A stretch of DNA of 64,000 nucleotides from Nannochloropsis oceanica (Eukaryota; Sar; Eustigmatophyceae; Eustigmatales; Monodopsidaceae), in NCBI GenBank assembly GCA_004519485.1, contig CP038110.1, forward strand, positions 806,001 to 870,000, written 5' to 3'. The notes below the pieces were generated by a model. It ran no database searches and was not told the DNA's origin. It was given only the letters and a program-made list of their open reading frames with translations. The translations under genes were made by a program, and so were the position numbers. How positions within the stretch are numbered: the first letter of the stretch is position 1; the number at the start of each line of letters is the position of its first letter. Of this stretch, positions 1 through 11,691 are shown piece after piece.

Positions 1-188
1 TGGTAGTGCGCCTTTTCTGCAGCAACAAGGCCGCGGAAGTGGCGCTGCGTTCACGCTTTGCAAGATCCATAAACACCATCCCAGCCTGGGCTACAAATTT
101 ACCTCGCTAATATGGCTTTGACTAGACGTTCTTTGGTCAGCCTTGTCTTTCATCTAGCTTCTTCTCGTACAGTAGTCAATTGCACCCG

Positions 189-603
189 TTACGTGCCTTC
201 ATTCTTGTCAACGTCCCGCTCACGTCCTTCAAAAGTCCTCGTCGAGGCAGTGCCAAACGCACGTGCAAGTGCTGAGGCTTCTTCTTGGACGGCCTGGCTG
301 AGCAAGCGCTTGTCAGCATCGAGCTCCTGTCGCCGCCGATGGTACGTAGTAACGATCTGGTTCCATTCTTTTTTGAGTCTCACATGCCGACGGGGATGCT
401 CCTGTTGGCACAGCCCTTGCCAGGGCCGTCGAACATTATCTTGCAAGGCTCTCAAGTGTAATGCATGGACTTGCATGCGCGTGTGGAGCTTTGCATGGAA
501 GCTTGCGAGGAGGGGGTCCGGTGAAGCTGAGAGGAAAGAGAATGAACCCGCCGCGGCTTGTCCAAAAGTGCCCTGCTCCTGTCCTCCTCCGATGCCAGTA
601 TTT
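189..603 (-). CDS. possible coding exon, unrecognised charged helical protein
   Basis: One minus-strand frame is open across this stretch and gives a charged, Arg/Glu/Gln-rich sequence with a helical look, for example LKKEWNQIVTTYHRRRQEL, typical of a coiled coil. The frame has a stop just upstream (near 603), and the first Met lies at 476. An acceptor-like CTCAG near 537 keeps the frame, so the exon may begin there. I could not connect it confidently to an exon nearer the window start, where short open stretches (about 105-150 and 1-90) are seen. No family is recognised. It may be the 5' part of a gene leaving the window, or chance. Confidence 0.25.
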
Positions 604-1281
604 TAAAGATGGGCGAAAGCGGCCATTCTGCTGTCTAAGAGGGCCTTCATAATGGTCAATCAAAGAAATGACTGGTACTTGGGCAAAGGAGGAGGAGGAG
701 GAGGAGGAGGAGGGAGGCATAGAAAGAAGGAGGGAGGCAAGAAGGGAAAGTATCTCCGAAGTGTTTCGGGCGATATACGCAGATAAGGACACGGTACCGA
801 CTTTATGGTCGTTGTGTGTGGTGTGAAAGGGATTGTGGGGGTGAGAGATTGTGTAGGCATGTTGACTAGTAGTAAGTGTTCACTCATTGATTGCCACCCG
901 AGGTGACCCGAGAAAGGTGGTTTTGGCAGGCGGTAGTTTTTCCCACTTGGAGCAGAAAAAGTTCAAGTACGGCATTGGTTACGCAAAGCCATTACAACGC
1001 GCGGCATCAAACCAAAACAATCATATTAGGAGGAAACTCAGGGACATGTTCCGCTACGTGTAGTCTCTTTTTTTCCAACCGCGTCGCTCGGGCACCACCC
1101 CTTCGATTTTACGGTCCATGTTCCATTTATTTAACATTTTAAATCGAGTTTCGATCCATTCTTACATACAGACTTTCTGTCTTATTTCTCTCCATTCTTA
1201 TTTCTGTCACTTACACGAAGAAAGACTCCTCCTTCCATCCCTTCCTTTGTTTCTGCTCCCTTCTTCCCCCCCCCTTCTCCT
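604..1281. other. intergenic stretch, no gene seen
   Basis: No convincing exon on either strand. It contains a GGA-repeat run around 690-717 and a C/T-rich tract around 1225-1280 just beyond the 3' end of VPS53. The 3' untranslated region of VPS53 (minus strand) probably lies in its right part. Confidence 0.5.
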
Positions 1282-4200
1282 CTATCCTTTGAACGCCCGC
1301 CTCATCTCCTCACTCACTACTTTGAGCCCCTTCCCCGCGACTTGTTTGGCCGCGTCCAGCGACAAATTCTGCACCACCCCGACATGGGAGTAGGCATGGT
1401 GGGCAGGACCGAGGGAGGAATGAAGAGAGGGAGCGGGGGAGGAAGGGCTGGTTTCTGAGGCGGCAGCGGAAGAAGCGAGGGTGTAGTCGAAGCCACAGGC
1501 GACGAGGACTTGGTCTTGCTCCCTTTTGGACATGCCCTTGAGGGACATGATGGACAGGAGCTCTGTGAGAAGAGGAGAGTGGAAGGAGGGAAGGAGAGAG
1601 GGAGGGAGGGAAGGAAGGCGAGGTTGATGGATCGTGGTCGGCACAACTGAAGGTCACGAAAGTGATACGCATCAGCGATTTTCCCTGTCCTCCCTCCCTC
1701 CCTCCCTCCCTCCCTTCCTTCCTTCCTCCCTCCCTACCTGGCGCCCCACCCTCGGGGTTCATGATCTGATAGCGCTCGCCCAGCACCTCCACAGGCGTGC
1801 CGATCAGCTTCAACACCGTCTAGGGTGGGAGGGAGCGAGCGAGGGAGTGAGCGAGGGAGGGGCAGAGGCAAAAAGTAACAATAAATCCGATTAGACTTTT
1901 ATCGTTTGGCAAGATCGACGTAATAGATCCGACAGCGTTCTCCCTCCCTCTCTCCCTTCCTTCCTCCCTCCCTCCCGGGCGACTTGCCTCGATCTTCGCG
2001 AATTGCTTCGACACATAGTGGATGTAGGTGGGGGGCACAACGAGGCCGGTCCCGCCGGGACCTTCATCCATAGAGGGGGGAAGGCCGATGATGGGGAGCT
2101 GGGGAGGGGGCAGGGAGGGAGGGAGGGAGGGAGGAAGGGGTTGATGCTGGTGCTGATCTCTTGAGGCGTGTCAGTCATGGAGGGTGCGAGGGAGCGAGGG
2201 AGGAAGGGGGGGAGGAAGGGGGGGAGGAAGGGAGGGAGGAAAGGAGGGAAAGAGGGAGGGGGGGGGGGCTCGGGAAGAAGGGAGGCAGGCTGAAACAAAT
2301 GAGGCACAGATGCTATTGACGCGGAGGAAGGAAGGAAGGAGGGAGGGAGGGAGGGAGGGAGGGAGGGGAGGAGGGGTTGGGGATACCTGCAGGAGGAGGG
2401 TTTTGAGGTTGTAGACGTCGAGAAGGAGCTGCTGGGTGCCCATCTCGTTGATTTTCTTGAGCCGGAAGAGCGTGGACAGGTAGGCGGGGAGGAGGGACTG
2501 CAGGGAGGGAGGGAGGGAAAGGCTGAGCATGACAACAGAGGGTGGTGGAAAGAAGGAAGAAGGAAAGATAGAGATAGAGGATAAAGATAGCGATAGAGGA
2601 TGAAGATGGGCTTATTCATAATTCCAAGGGAGAGGAGAGAGGGAGGGAAGGAGGAAGGAGGGAAGGGGGGAAGGAGGGAAGGAGGGAGGGGAGGAGGGAA
2701 GATGGGGGAGACGTGCCTGAGCGAATTTGTCGCAGAAACTTTTGAAGTAGATGTGGGAGAGGAGGGCCCGCACGGAGGGCACGTAGGCGCGAACCGCGTC
2801 GTTGATTGCCTTGTGGAGGAAGGGAGGGAGAGGATGAGGGAAGGTGGCCATCCGTGTCCCTCTCAATGAGGGCGTGAACGACGTACCCTCCCTCCCTCCC
2901 TCCCTTCCCTTCCGTCCTCCTCACCCGCACGTAGGCGCTCTCTTCCCCAACCCCCTTGCAGAGGCCCCAATTCAGCGACCGCATGGACCGCATGGCACCC
3001 TCGTACTTGCTCTCCAAGCCGCCCACCAGCACACGCACGGCCAGCGTGATGGTCTCCTCGAACGCATCCACCTCTACGGGGAGAAAGAGGAGAAAGGGAG
3101 AGAGGGAGGGAGGGAGGGAGGGAGGGAGACCAACGTAGAGAGGGTGCGCACTTCCTCTATCTGTATAAATTCCCCTGCCAGACTCCCCTCCCTCCCTCCC
3201 TCCCTCCCTCCCTCCCTCCCTCCCTACCAGCCGCGAAAGAGACGGACTCGGCGTAAGACGGGTCGATTTTGGCCCGCACCATTTCCTCCAGCTATTGCGC
3301 GGGAATGGAGGGAGGGAAGGAGGGAGGGAGAGAGGGAGGGAGGGAACGTGTGGGTCACCTTCTCACGCTAAACACGGTCTCTCCCTCCCTCCCTCCCTCC
3401 CTCCCTCCCTCCCTCCCTCCCCTCTTTCCTCACCTGTGGCATCGTGTCAGTGCAGTATTCGACTGTGTTGAGGAGGTAGCACACATCCACTTCCCCACCT
3501 TCGCCCAGCTTGGAGGAGGAGGAGGAGGAGGAGGAGGAGGAGGAGGAGGAGGAGGAGGAGGAGGAGGAGGAGGAGGAGGAGGAGGAGGAGGAGGAGGAGG
3601 AGGAGGAAGGGAAAGGGAGCTTCGCGCGCAGGGCTTTGGCATAAGATTGGAGGCAGGCCTGGAAGGAGGGAGGGAGGGAGGGAGGGAGGGCAGGGGGGAG
3701 GGAAAGAGGGAAGAAGGGAAGTGAACAGAGGGACAAACCGTGACTCTTAAAAAAATAATCCTCCCTCCCTCCCTCCCTCCCTCCCTCCCTCCCTCCCTCC
3801 CCACCTACCTTGAACTCCTTGGCCAGGGTGAAGAAGGCAGCAGCGGTCGTCAGAGCCGTGCACCGCTTGATGGCTGTCTTTATGTAGACGAAGAGCGTGA
3901 TGGCGCTGGTGAAGACCGGCAGCTTAGTGCCGGCGTTGAGGGTCCTGGGTGAGGAGGGAGGAAGGGAAGGAGGGAGGGAGGGAGGGAGGGAGGGAGGGAG
4001 GGAGGGTGAGGAGGAGGAAGTGCGATGGAGCTTGGGCTATGAGTAGCTAATTAACTCCTTGATTTGCTTGCATGTATGCCGCTGGTGTGGGGCCGAACGA
4101 GAAAGGGAGGGATAGCATTCAGTCGGCGTCATTCACGTAAGCTTTAGACACTCCCTCCCTCCCTCCCTCCGTCCGTACCTGTCCACCTGATCATCTGCCA

Positions 4201-7200
4201 GGGCCTTCTCGAGCATCTCTTCCATGTTCCTCTTCTCCAGCTCGATATACGGGCCCATGAAGGGGTCGAACACGCCTGAGGGAGGGAGGGAGGGAGGGAG
4301 GGAGGGAGGGAGGGTCAGTGACCTCTTCTCCCACTTCGATGGATGGGCCCATGAAGGAGAGGGAGGGGAGGAGGAAGGGGAGAGACATACCTGAGACGAC
4401 ACCGACGATGGGAAGCACGGCGGCTGCGTCCAAGACAGCCTGTCGTTTGGAGAGGAGGGAGGGAGGGAGGGAGGGAGGGAGAGAGGGAGGGAGGGAGGGA
4501 GGGAGGAGTTGTGCATAAGGGAAAAGATCCGATGAAGGGAGGGAGAGAGGGAGGGAGGGAGGGAGCGAGGGAGGGGGGGAGGGACCTTCTGCTGTTCTAC
4601 TGGCTTGCCGTCCTTAGCCAGAGGACCGAAGGGGGAGCTTCCGTCCTCCTCGTGGGAAGAGGCCAGAGGGTGGCGAGGAGAGGGAAGGTGAGAGGAGGAG
4701 CTGCCACCCTGAGGGGGAGGGAGGGTAGCGGTGCAGAGATGAGGTGTGGGAACGAGGAGGGAGGGAGGGGGGGAGGAAGGGGGGGGGGGGGGGAAGAATG
4801 ATGTAGTGGTAATACCGCGGAGGGTTGAAAGCGTGGCTGCATTTCCTTTTCGAAGAGAAGAGTCCGTTGTAAGGCCTTGAGGAGCACTGCCACATCCTGG
4901 CTCTCGGGGCCACCGCCTGAGGTGGGAGGGGGAGGGAGGGAAGGAAGGGAGGGAGGGATGGAGGGCGTGAAGAGGTAGGAAGGGAGGATGGGGTGTGATT
5001 GAAGAGAGAGGGAGAGAAAGAGGGAGGGAAAGAGGGAGGGAAAGTGGGAGGGAGGGAGGGAAAGAGGGAGGGAGGGAGGCACCTACCCTCAAGGGTCTCT
5101 AGGATAGACCGGCGGGTGTGTTGGAGGAAAGCCATGAGGAGGCAGTGCTGCACCTTCCAGTGCGCAGGAAAAACGGCGTCAAACCTGAGGAGGGGAGGGA
5201 GGGAGAGAGGGTGGGAGGGAGGGAGGGAGGGAGGGAGGGCGGGGTCCATAGGTGAGGGGCTGCTGCTTCGTTGGCTTTGTGCTTCCCGATTCCCGCCCTC
5301 CCTCCCGCCCTCCCTCCCACCCTCCCTCCCCCTCCTTTACCGCTCGTCCACACTCTTTAGCGTCCGTCGGAACCAAGCAAACCGCCTCTCAATCTGCTCC
5401 AGCGACGACGATTCCCCTCCCTGGAGGAACGCTTCGGTGTAAGGTGTCAGCTGTCGATTGCAGAAATCATCGATGTGTACCTGGAGGGAGGGGGGGGAGG
5501 AGCGAAAGGGCAGTGGGATGAAACCCTGACCCTAACCCTAACACCATGATTCGGCCCATTCCTCCCTTCCCCCTTCCTCCTCCTCCACCTCCTCCTTCCT
5601 CCCCCCCCCCTCTCGCTTCCCACCTCCTCCTCCCTCCCTCCCTCCCTCCCTTCCTCTCACCTTCCGCGCTGCCGGGCCGAGGGCGTCCACCACCAAGCAC
5701 GCCTCTGCCAGCGAGGGGAAGACGCCGGGCGGTGCATCGGGTCTACGCAGCTGCGCAGGAGCGGCAACGGTGTAGGAGAGATCGGCCACTTCGTTGAAGG
5801 CCTGACGGAGGGAGGGGGGGGGGGGAGGGAGGGAGGGAGGGAGAGAGGGGAGGGGAGGTTTGAAATGGGGAGTCAGAGAAAGACAAGGCAAGAGAAGAAG
5901 AAGGAGGGAAAGACAAAAAATGGAGAGGGAGGAAGGGAGGAAGGGAGGGAGGGAGGGAGGGGGGAGAGTGCACACCTTGGTGATCTGCTCGTTGAGCTGG
6001 CTGTTGATGCGGTCGATGTTCTGCATGATCTCCGCGATTTTGGGGATGGACATGTAGGCGTCGAAGTGTGTGGCCAGCTGCGAGGAGGGGAGGAAGGGAG
6101 GGAAGGAGGGAGGGAGGGAGGGAGGGAGGGAGGGAAGGAGGGAGGGAGGGAGGAAGGGAGGGAGGGGTGAGAGGATGGCATGCGATGCGTGTCTCTTCCT
6201 GGGTTGTCATTATTTGACTGGTCATCGGATTGCTTCAGATACATTGAGATAAATTTACATTGATGATCATCGTGAATCGGATTGATTTAGATATGTTGAG
6301 ATTATTGACATGGATGATCATCGTGAATCGGATTGATTTACATTCACTATATATTGGATTGATTTACATTTATCATGCATCGAGGTGATTTACATTAATG
6401 TCACTGTGTCATCATCGGATTGTCTTGCTCAAGCGCCAGAAGGGAGGGAGGGAGAGAAAGGGAGGGAGGGAGGGTGGGTGGAAGGGAGGGAGGGAGGGAG
6501 GGAGGGAGTGGGCTTGCGTTTACCTGCCGGACAGCGTCGACGAGCTGTGCTGCCTCCTTGTAGTGATGGTGTTCCGCCATAAAGGTCAGCTGCTCGACGG
6601 CCGTGACCAGCATGTGCAGGCGCTTGAGGGCAGTGATGGTGGTTTGCAGGTGGCGTTTGGCCAGATCGAGCTGCTTAATGTCGCTGAGGGGGGAGGGAGG
6701 GAGGGAGGGAGGGAGGGAGGGGGGGATGGGTATACGGAGAATGAATCCATACAGGCTAAACTCATCTCATCTCAGGCATGTCACGGTAGGGAAAGAGAGA
6801 TAATACAGAACGGCATGGGATCAGATACGATAGATTTAGAGAGATTTAGAAAGATTAAGAGAAATTGAGATGACTGCACATGGGCACGTGACAGTTAAAG
6901 GGAGAAGGGGATTAAATTCAGAGGGAAACAGGAAGGAAGGGAGGGAGGGAGGGAGGGAGGGACGTACCGACAGATTTCCTGCACCATCATCTCGCTTTGC
7001 TCGGCCTTGGCCGTGATGCCCTCGATTTTAGCAAACAGCTCTGAGATGGCCGACTAGGAGAGGGAGGGAGGGAGGGAGAAAGAGAAGAAGAGAGCCAGTC
7101 AGTGGCGTGTGATGATGATGATGAGTGGTATGAGCGGATGAGCAGGAGGGAGGGAGGGAGGGAGGAAGGAAAGGAGTGAGGGAGGACCGACCTGTGCCTC

Positions 7201-7796
7201 GGCGATGTCCTTGGTAGCTTGCTCCCCGGCCTTGGCTTGAGCCTCGATGGCCTGGGAGATATCCACGTCCAATACGCCTGGCGGGCAGAGAAACGAGAGA
7301 GGGAGACATGAGCGAGAGGGAGGGAGAGAGGGGAGGAGGGAGGGAGGGAGGGCGGGGATGCAGGCATATACCTACCGATTTCCTCCGTGATCTGGCTGAT
7401 GAAAGGGTCCAAGGCTTCAAGGGCTGCTTGCTCGGAGGGGAACTTGGCGTTGATAAAATCGATCGCGTCAAAATCCTGGGGGTAGAGGGAGGGAGGGAGG
7501 GAGGGGGGAAAGAAGGTGTCAGGATCTCGGAGGAAGTCCAATATGACGAGGCGCCCGGCTTGACACGTCAACCTCCAATCCATGCCCACCGGTCTGCTGT
7601 TCTCCCTCACTCCCTCCCTCGTTTCCACTGCTCCTCCACGCCCACGCACCGGTCGATCAAGGGGGTCACTGGTCGGGATGGCCTCCTGCACGGCCTGCGT
7701 CACCTCCTCGGAAAGATGCTGGGTGTACATGCCTTCCGTGACGGACGAGGCGGCCTTCTTAATGCTGCTACTGCTTCTACTGCTGATGGCCTCCAT
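1282..7796 (-). CDS. VPS53: VPS53, subunit of the GARP/EARP tethering complexes
   Basis: Tethers endosome-derived vesicles at the trans-Golgi. I rebuilt 22 minus-strand exons, giving an 893-residue protein (human about 830): 7650-7796, 7376-7475, 7192-7277, 6968-7053, 6524-6683, 5976-6077, 5661-5801, 5341-5480, 5087-5184, 4816-4916, 4586-4708, 4391-4439, 4179-4275, 3809-3944, 3434-3658, 3228-3291, 2925-3073, 2717-2809, 2387-2497, 1988-2098, 1738-1819, 1282-1562. Every junction keeps frame. Residues 45-60 (DPLDRPDFDAIDFINAKF) match the VPS53 N-terminal signature. The pieces RDIKQLDLAKRHL, NTVEYC and SLLPAYL, and the C-terminal LKGMSKREQ, align in order with the human protein. A run of about 32 Ser (residues about 541-572) replaces a family linker. 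Two introns appear to use GC donors (after 2717 and after 1988). Exon 11 is poorly conserved and least certain. Confidence 0.93.
3511..3607 (-). repeat. GGA/TCC trinucleotide run inside a VPS53 exon
   Basis: About 32 uninterrupted triplets. Read on the minus strand in the VPS53 frame they code for serine (TCC). The run sits between conserved segments in exon 15, where other VPS53 proteins have a variable linker. Confidence 0.9.
5523..5542 (+). repeat. short interstitial telomere-like repeat in a VPS53 intron
   Basis: Two to three CCCTAA-like units (CCCTGACCCTAACCCTAAC) lie in the intron between VPS53 exons 7 and 8. They match the unit of the long telomere array further right but number far too few to be a telomere. 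Confidence 0.7.
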
Positions 7797-8290
7797 CTAG
7801 GATGGTAAGGAAAGGAGGAGGAATGTAGGAAGGAAAGGGATTAGCATGTAGGTCATGGTGGTCAGATAGGTGAAGGAAGTTAGCGGGGTGCGATGGGGAG
7901 GCAACCGACTCTTTCATGCAGGCCTGCGGCCATATCAAGAAAGGCTTACTGTACATGAACATCAAGCACATGGATGTTCACTTGTATGAATGTGTGTATC
8001 GACTTCCCCTTCTCGTACCTATGCCGTGCTTGGAATACGATTTGAGTATGGCAACAAGACGTCTTCTTGCTTTTGATGATGTGTTAAGTGTCTTCTACTC
8101 CGGCGTTGCTTCGCCCTGCAACCCGATCAAGGCTCTCGCGCTAGTACAGGCGTATGTCCTGTGCCCTGTCGGCGGGCATTGAGAGATTGAGACGGGTAGT
8201 CTGAGTGTGGGTGAGTAGAGAGCGAATGCCGTTTCCTAGTTTTTCCGCGAGGCTTCCAAGCAACGCCTCAACAATTATCGCGTTACCTAT
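7797..8290. promoter_or_regulatory. shared upstream region of VPS53 and CLN3
   Basis: The interval separates the divergent VPS53 (minus) and CLN3 (plus) starts and should carry both promoters. No TATA box, motif or convincing ORF stands out. The CLN3 5' untranslated region may extend into it, since the CLN3 start is uncertain. Confidence 0.4.
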
Positions 8291-11200
8291 ATGTGCGTCT
8301 CCCCTCAACCACACACATTGCACAGGCACCACCCCGAGCACCAGCAGCCCCAGCACGAGATTGGCTCTGCAACCACCGTGGCGGCATCTCCTTCTCACGT
8401 TTTCCCGTTTGAGGTGGGAAGCGACGCCCTGCCCCCTCCTCCTGCACCTACAGCGGTGCTCTTGTCCCCCCCTCGGCCGAACGCCGGAGGAGGAGGCGAA
8501 GGGGGCGGAGCAGGAGCCAGTATGTGGTGGGGTGGAAGGAGGAAGGAGGGAGAGACAGTAGCACGGCAGATTGAGAAACGCCATAACCTGGCAGCTTTCT
8601 GGGCTTTGGGATTGTTGAACAATATTGTGTATGTGATCATGCTCGCCGGCGCTAAAGGTGAGGGTGGAAGGAAAGAGAAGTGGGAGAGAGGAACTCGGCA
8701 GAAGAGAGCAAGTGCGAGGGAGCGGGACTCGGGATATGGGGGGGAGAGTTTCAAGTCGTTGGTGTTGATGTACGGGTGTGGTCCTTTTGCTCATGCCCCC
8801 GCTTCCGAACGATTACGCACTCAGAGATCAGCGCAGGCGGTGTGGGTCTAGTCTTTCTGGCTGACATTGCTCCCACCTTCCTCGTCAAGCTCACGGCGCC
8901 CTACTGGTACGTGTTAAGGGGACACGACTACGGAAAAAAAAGAAAATATTTCATATTCACGTCTTCTTTCTCCTTCCCTCCCTGCCTCCCTTCCTCCTAA
9001 GGTTTCACTATTTTGCCTACTCTATCCGAGCCTCGATATGCGGGGTGCTGATGGCGGCCTCCCTTATCACGGTCGCGACGGGGGAAACCCTGGCTGTCCA
9101 GCTTATTGGTAAGGGAGGGAGGGAGGGAGGAAGTGAGGACGGAAGGGCAGGGAGGGGTAGGGAGGGGTCAAAGAGAAGAGGACCTCTTATTGGTGACGAC
9201 AAAAAGAAAACACGGAGGAGAAGATCTCTCGAAAGGCTCAAGAGGCTCTGTTTCACTGTCTCTCACCATCCATCCCTCCCTCCCTTCCTCCCTCCCTCCC
9301 TTCCTCCCTCCCCCCCTTCCTCCCTCCCTCTCCACAGGCGTGGGGTTCTGCTCCCTCCAAGCTGGCATCGGAGAAGCCTCAATGCTGGGTCTGACGGCGC
9401 AGTATCACGGCCCTTCTACCATTACGGCCTGGTCGTCAGGCACGGGCTTCGCGGGCATCCTGGGTAGGGAGGGAGGGAGGGAGGGAGGGAGGGATAGAAG
9501 AATACTGTTGCTTCGAATGTGTCACCCTTTCTCAACTTCCCATGCAATTCTCCATCCCTCCCTCCCTCCTTCCCTCTTTCCTCCTCGCCTTCAGGCTACG
9601 GCTGGGTTGTTTTCTTCCACCTTCTGTGCGGCGTCTCCTTCTCCTCCACCCTCCTAGTCGCCCTCGTGCTCCCCCTCGGGTGGATCGCCACCTTCTTCTT
9701 CGGACTCGGTGACCCCTCCTCCGAAACATACAGGGTAAGCCCCCCTCCCTCCCTCCCTCCCTCCCTCCCTCCCTCCCTTCCTTCCCGCATGCATACATAC
9801 CCACCAATCTATTTTTTTCCTCCCTCACATGCATCCTCCCTCCTTCCCTCCCTCCTTCCCTCCCTCCTTCCCTCCCTCCTTCCCTCCCTCCCGCCCTAGG
9901 GGGTCATGGAAGACATCAACAACGAGCTTAGCTCGGCGGCCGATGATGTGAACGAGGAGGAAGAAGAGAGGGATGGGGAGGGAGGGAGGGAGGGGGGGGT
10001 GCCCGTGTCGTCGATGCTGGGGCCGGTAAGAGAATGACGTTGGAGGAAGGGAGGAGGGGAGGGAAGGGGGGGAAAGGGTGGAGGATAAATGAAGGTACAA
10101 AGTCTTGGCTCTCCTCCTCTTTCACTCATTTCCCTCCCTCCCTTCCTCCTACTTTCTCCCTTCCTCCCTCTCTCCCTCCCTCCCTCCCTCACACCCACGC
10201 AAAACAAGTTGAACGGGACCGCCTCGTCTGCCCTCATCCGTCCCGGCGCGGCTTCAGTCGTCTATGCCCTGCACCCGCCCTCAACGGAGGAGGTGGAGGA
10301 GGAGGAGGAAGAGTGGGAGGAAGAGCTGCCATGCAGGAGAAGGACCGAGGGAGGGGGTAGAGGGGCGGGGAGAACGGGATGGGAGAGGAGGCGGAAGGGT
10401 CATCCTCAGACGCATGCATTTACGATACGTGAACGGTGGCAACTCTTCTTGAGCCTCTGGCCTTACACGGTGCCATTGGTGAGGAGGCTGGAGGGGGGGG
10501 TCGGAGGGAGGGAGGGTAGCTGGAGACGGGCAGGCCGAGCACTGCAGTTGTAGCATGCTCCCATTCATTCAAGCATGTCCTCTCTCACTCCCTCCCTCCC
10601 TTAGATCACTGTGTACTGGGCGGAATACGCGATGCAATCCGGCACTTGGTCGGCCATCGGCTTTCCCGTCTACTCGGAAAAGGCCCGCAAGTCCTTCTAC
10701 TTCTATGCCAATATGTGCTACCAGGCGCGTGTGGATGCCCCGAACCCCTTCCCTCCTTTCGTTCCCCCCTCCTTTCGTGATTCCCTTCCTTCTCTCCTCA
10801 TTTCTCTGACTGTTCTCATCACTCCTTTGCCTCCCAGGTCGGCGTCTTCATCTCCCGCTCATCCGGCATGTTTATTTCTCCCTCCTTGACATTACTCTGG
10901 ATCCTCCCCGCCCTTCAATGCCTCCTCCTCATCTTTTTCAGCCTGAACGCTGTCTGGCAGTTCTGGTGCGTGTGTGGGAGGGAAGGAGGAAGGGGGGAGA
11001 GGATATAGGCAAGAGATAGAAAGCGGAAGGCGTGAAGGTGGGGAGGCTTTACTCGCACCGATAGTCACTCAACCACACGACATGGTGTTTCGATATACTG
11101 GAGGTCAAACCACGGTCCGTATCGACGACCTCACGATACAAATCCACTTAACTCCACTCTTCCTCCCCCGAAACAAAAAAGTCGCCTCTATTTACAATGC

Positions 11201-11691
11201 ACTTTTTCAACACACTTGTCCATAGGTATGACTGGACGCTGCTCATACCTTGCTTCATCGCGGGGCTGCTGGGTGGCGCCGTATATGTGGCCGGCTTTAG
11301 TTTGATTTCGCGAAATTCCCGGGAGGAACACAGGTAGGAGCGTGCTTCGAGGGGCCACTTAGACTGTTTTCCCTGCACCTTTTCCTTTACTCATACATGC
11401 ACACGCACACTCTCTTTCTCAAGGGAACTGGCTTTAGTATCCTCGTCAATTGCGGACACCGTTGGAATTATGTTAAGCGACGTATTCGGGCTCGTGTTGC
11501 AGGTAAGGAATCGATAACCGTTTTGTCACTTCTTTTCTGATATGTGCCTCTGCTCATGTTTAATCTACAAATTCATGCATACTCAACCTTATCTTCACGA
11601 CACACCCGCATTCTCTCTCCCCTTCACCTCTCAGGGCTGTCTGTATCGCGCTAATGGCATTCCTGGCGCGACGTTTTCCTGTGGTGCGTGA
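8291..11691 (+). CDS. CLN3: CLN3 (battenin) family membrane protein
   Basis: Multi-spanning lysosome/vacuole membrane protein of the battenin family, linked in other species to lysosomal pH and glycerophosphodiester handling. Twelve exons: 8291-8657, 8825-8906, 9002-9108, 9338-9463, 9595-9734, 9900-10025, 10209-10478, 10605-10724, 10838-10965, 11226-11333, 11424-11502, 11635-11691; 569 residues, all in frame. Family signatures: FWALGLLNNIVYVIMLAGA (first membrane segment), FLADIAPTFLVKL, AWSSGTGFAG, VPLITVYWAEYAMQSG, CYQVGVFISRSS, FIAGLLGGAVYV and SIADTVGI. The loop around residues 270-400 is long, acidic then Arg-rich, and lineage-specific. The start is uncertain: ATG 8522 would give 492 residues, nearer the usual 440. 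The intron after 10724 seems to use a GC donor, because the CYQ|VGVF join aligns exactly with human CLN3. Confidence 0.93.

Noticed and set aside
1310-6225. Numerous Ser/Pro/Leu or Arg/Glu/Gly repeat ORFs on both strands
   Set aside because: They are translations of CCCT or GGGA intron tracts within VPS53.
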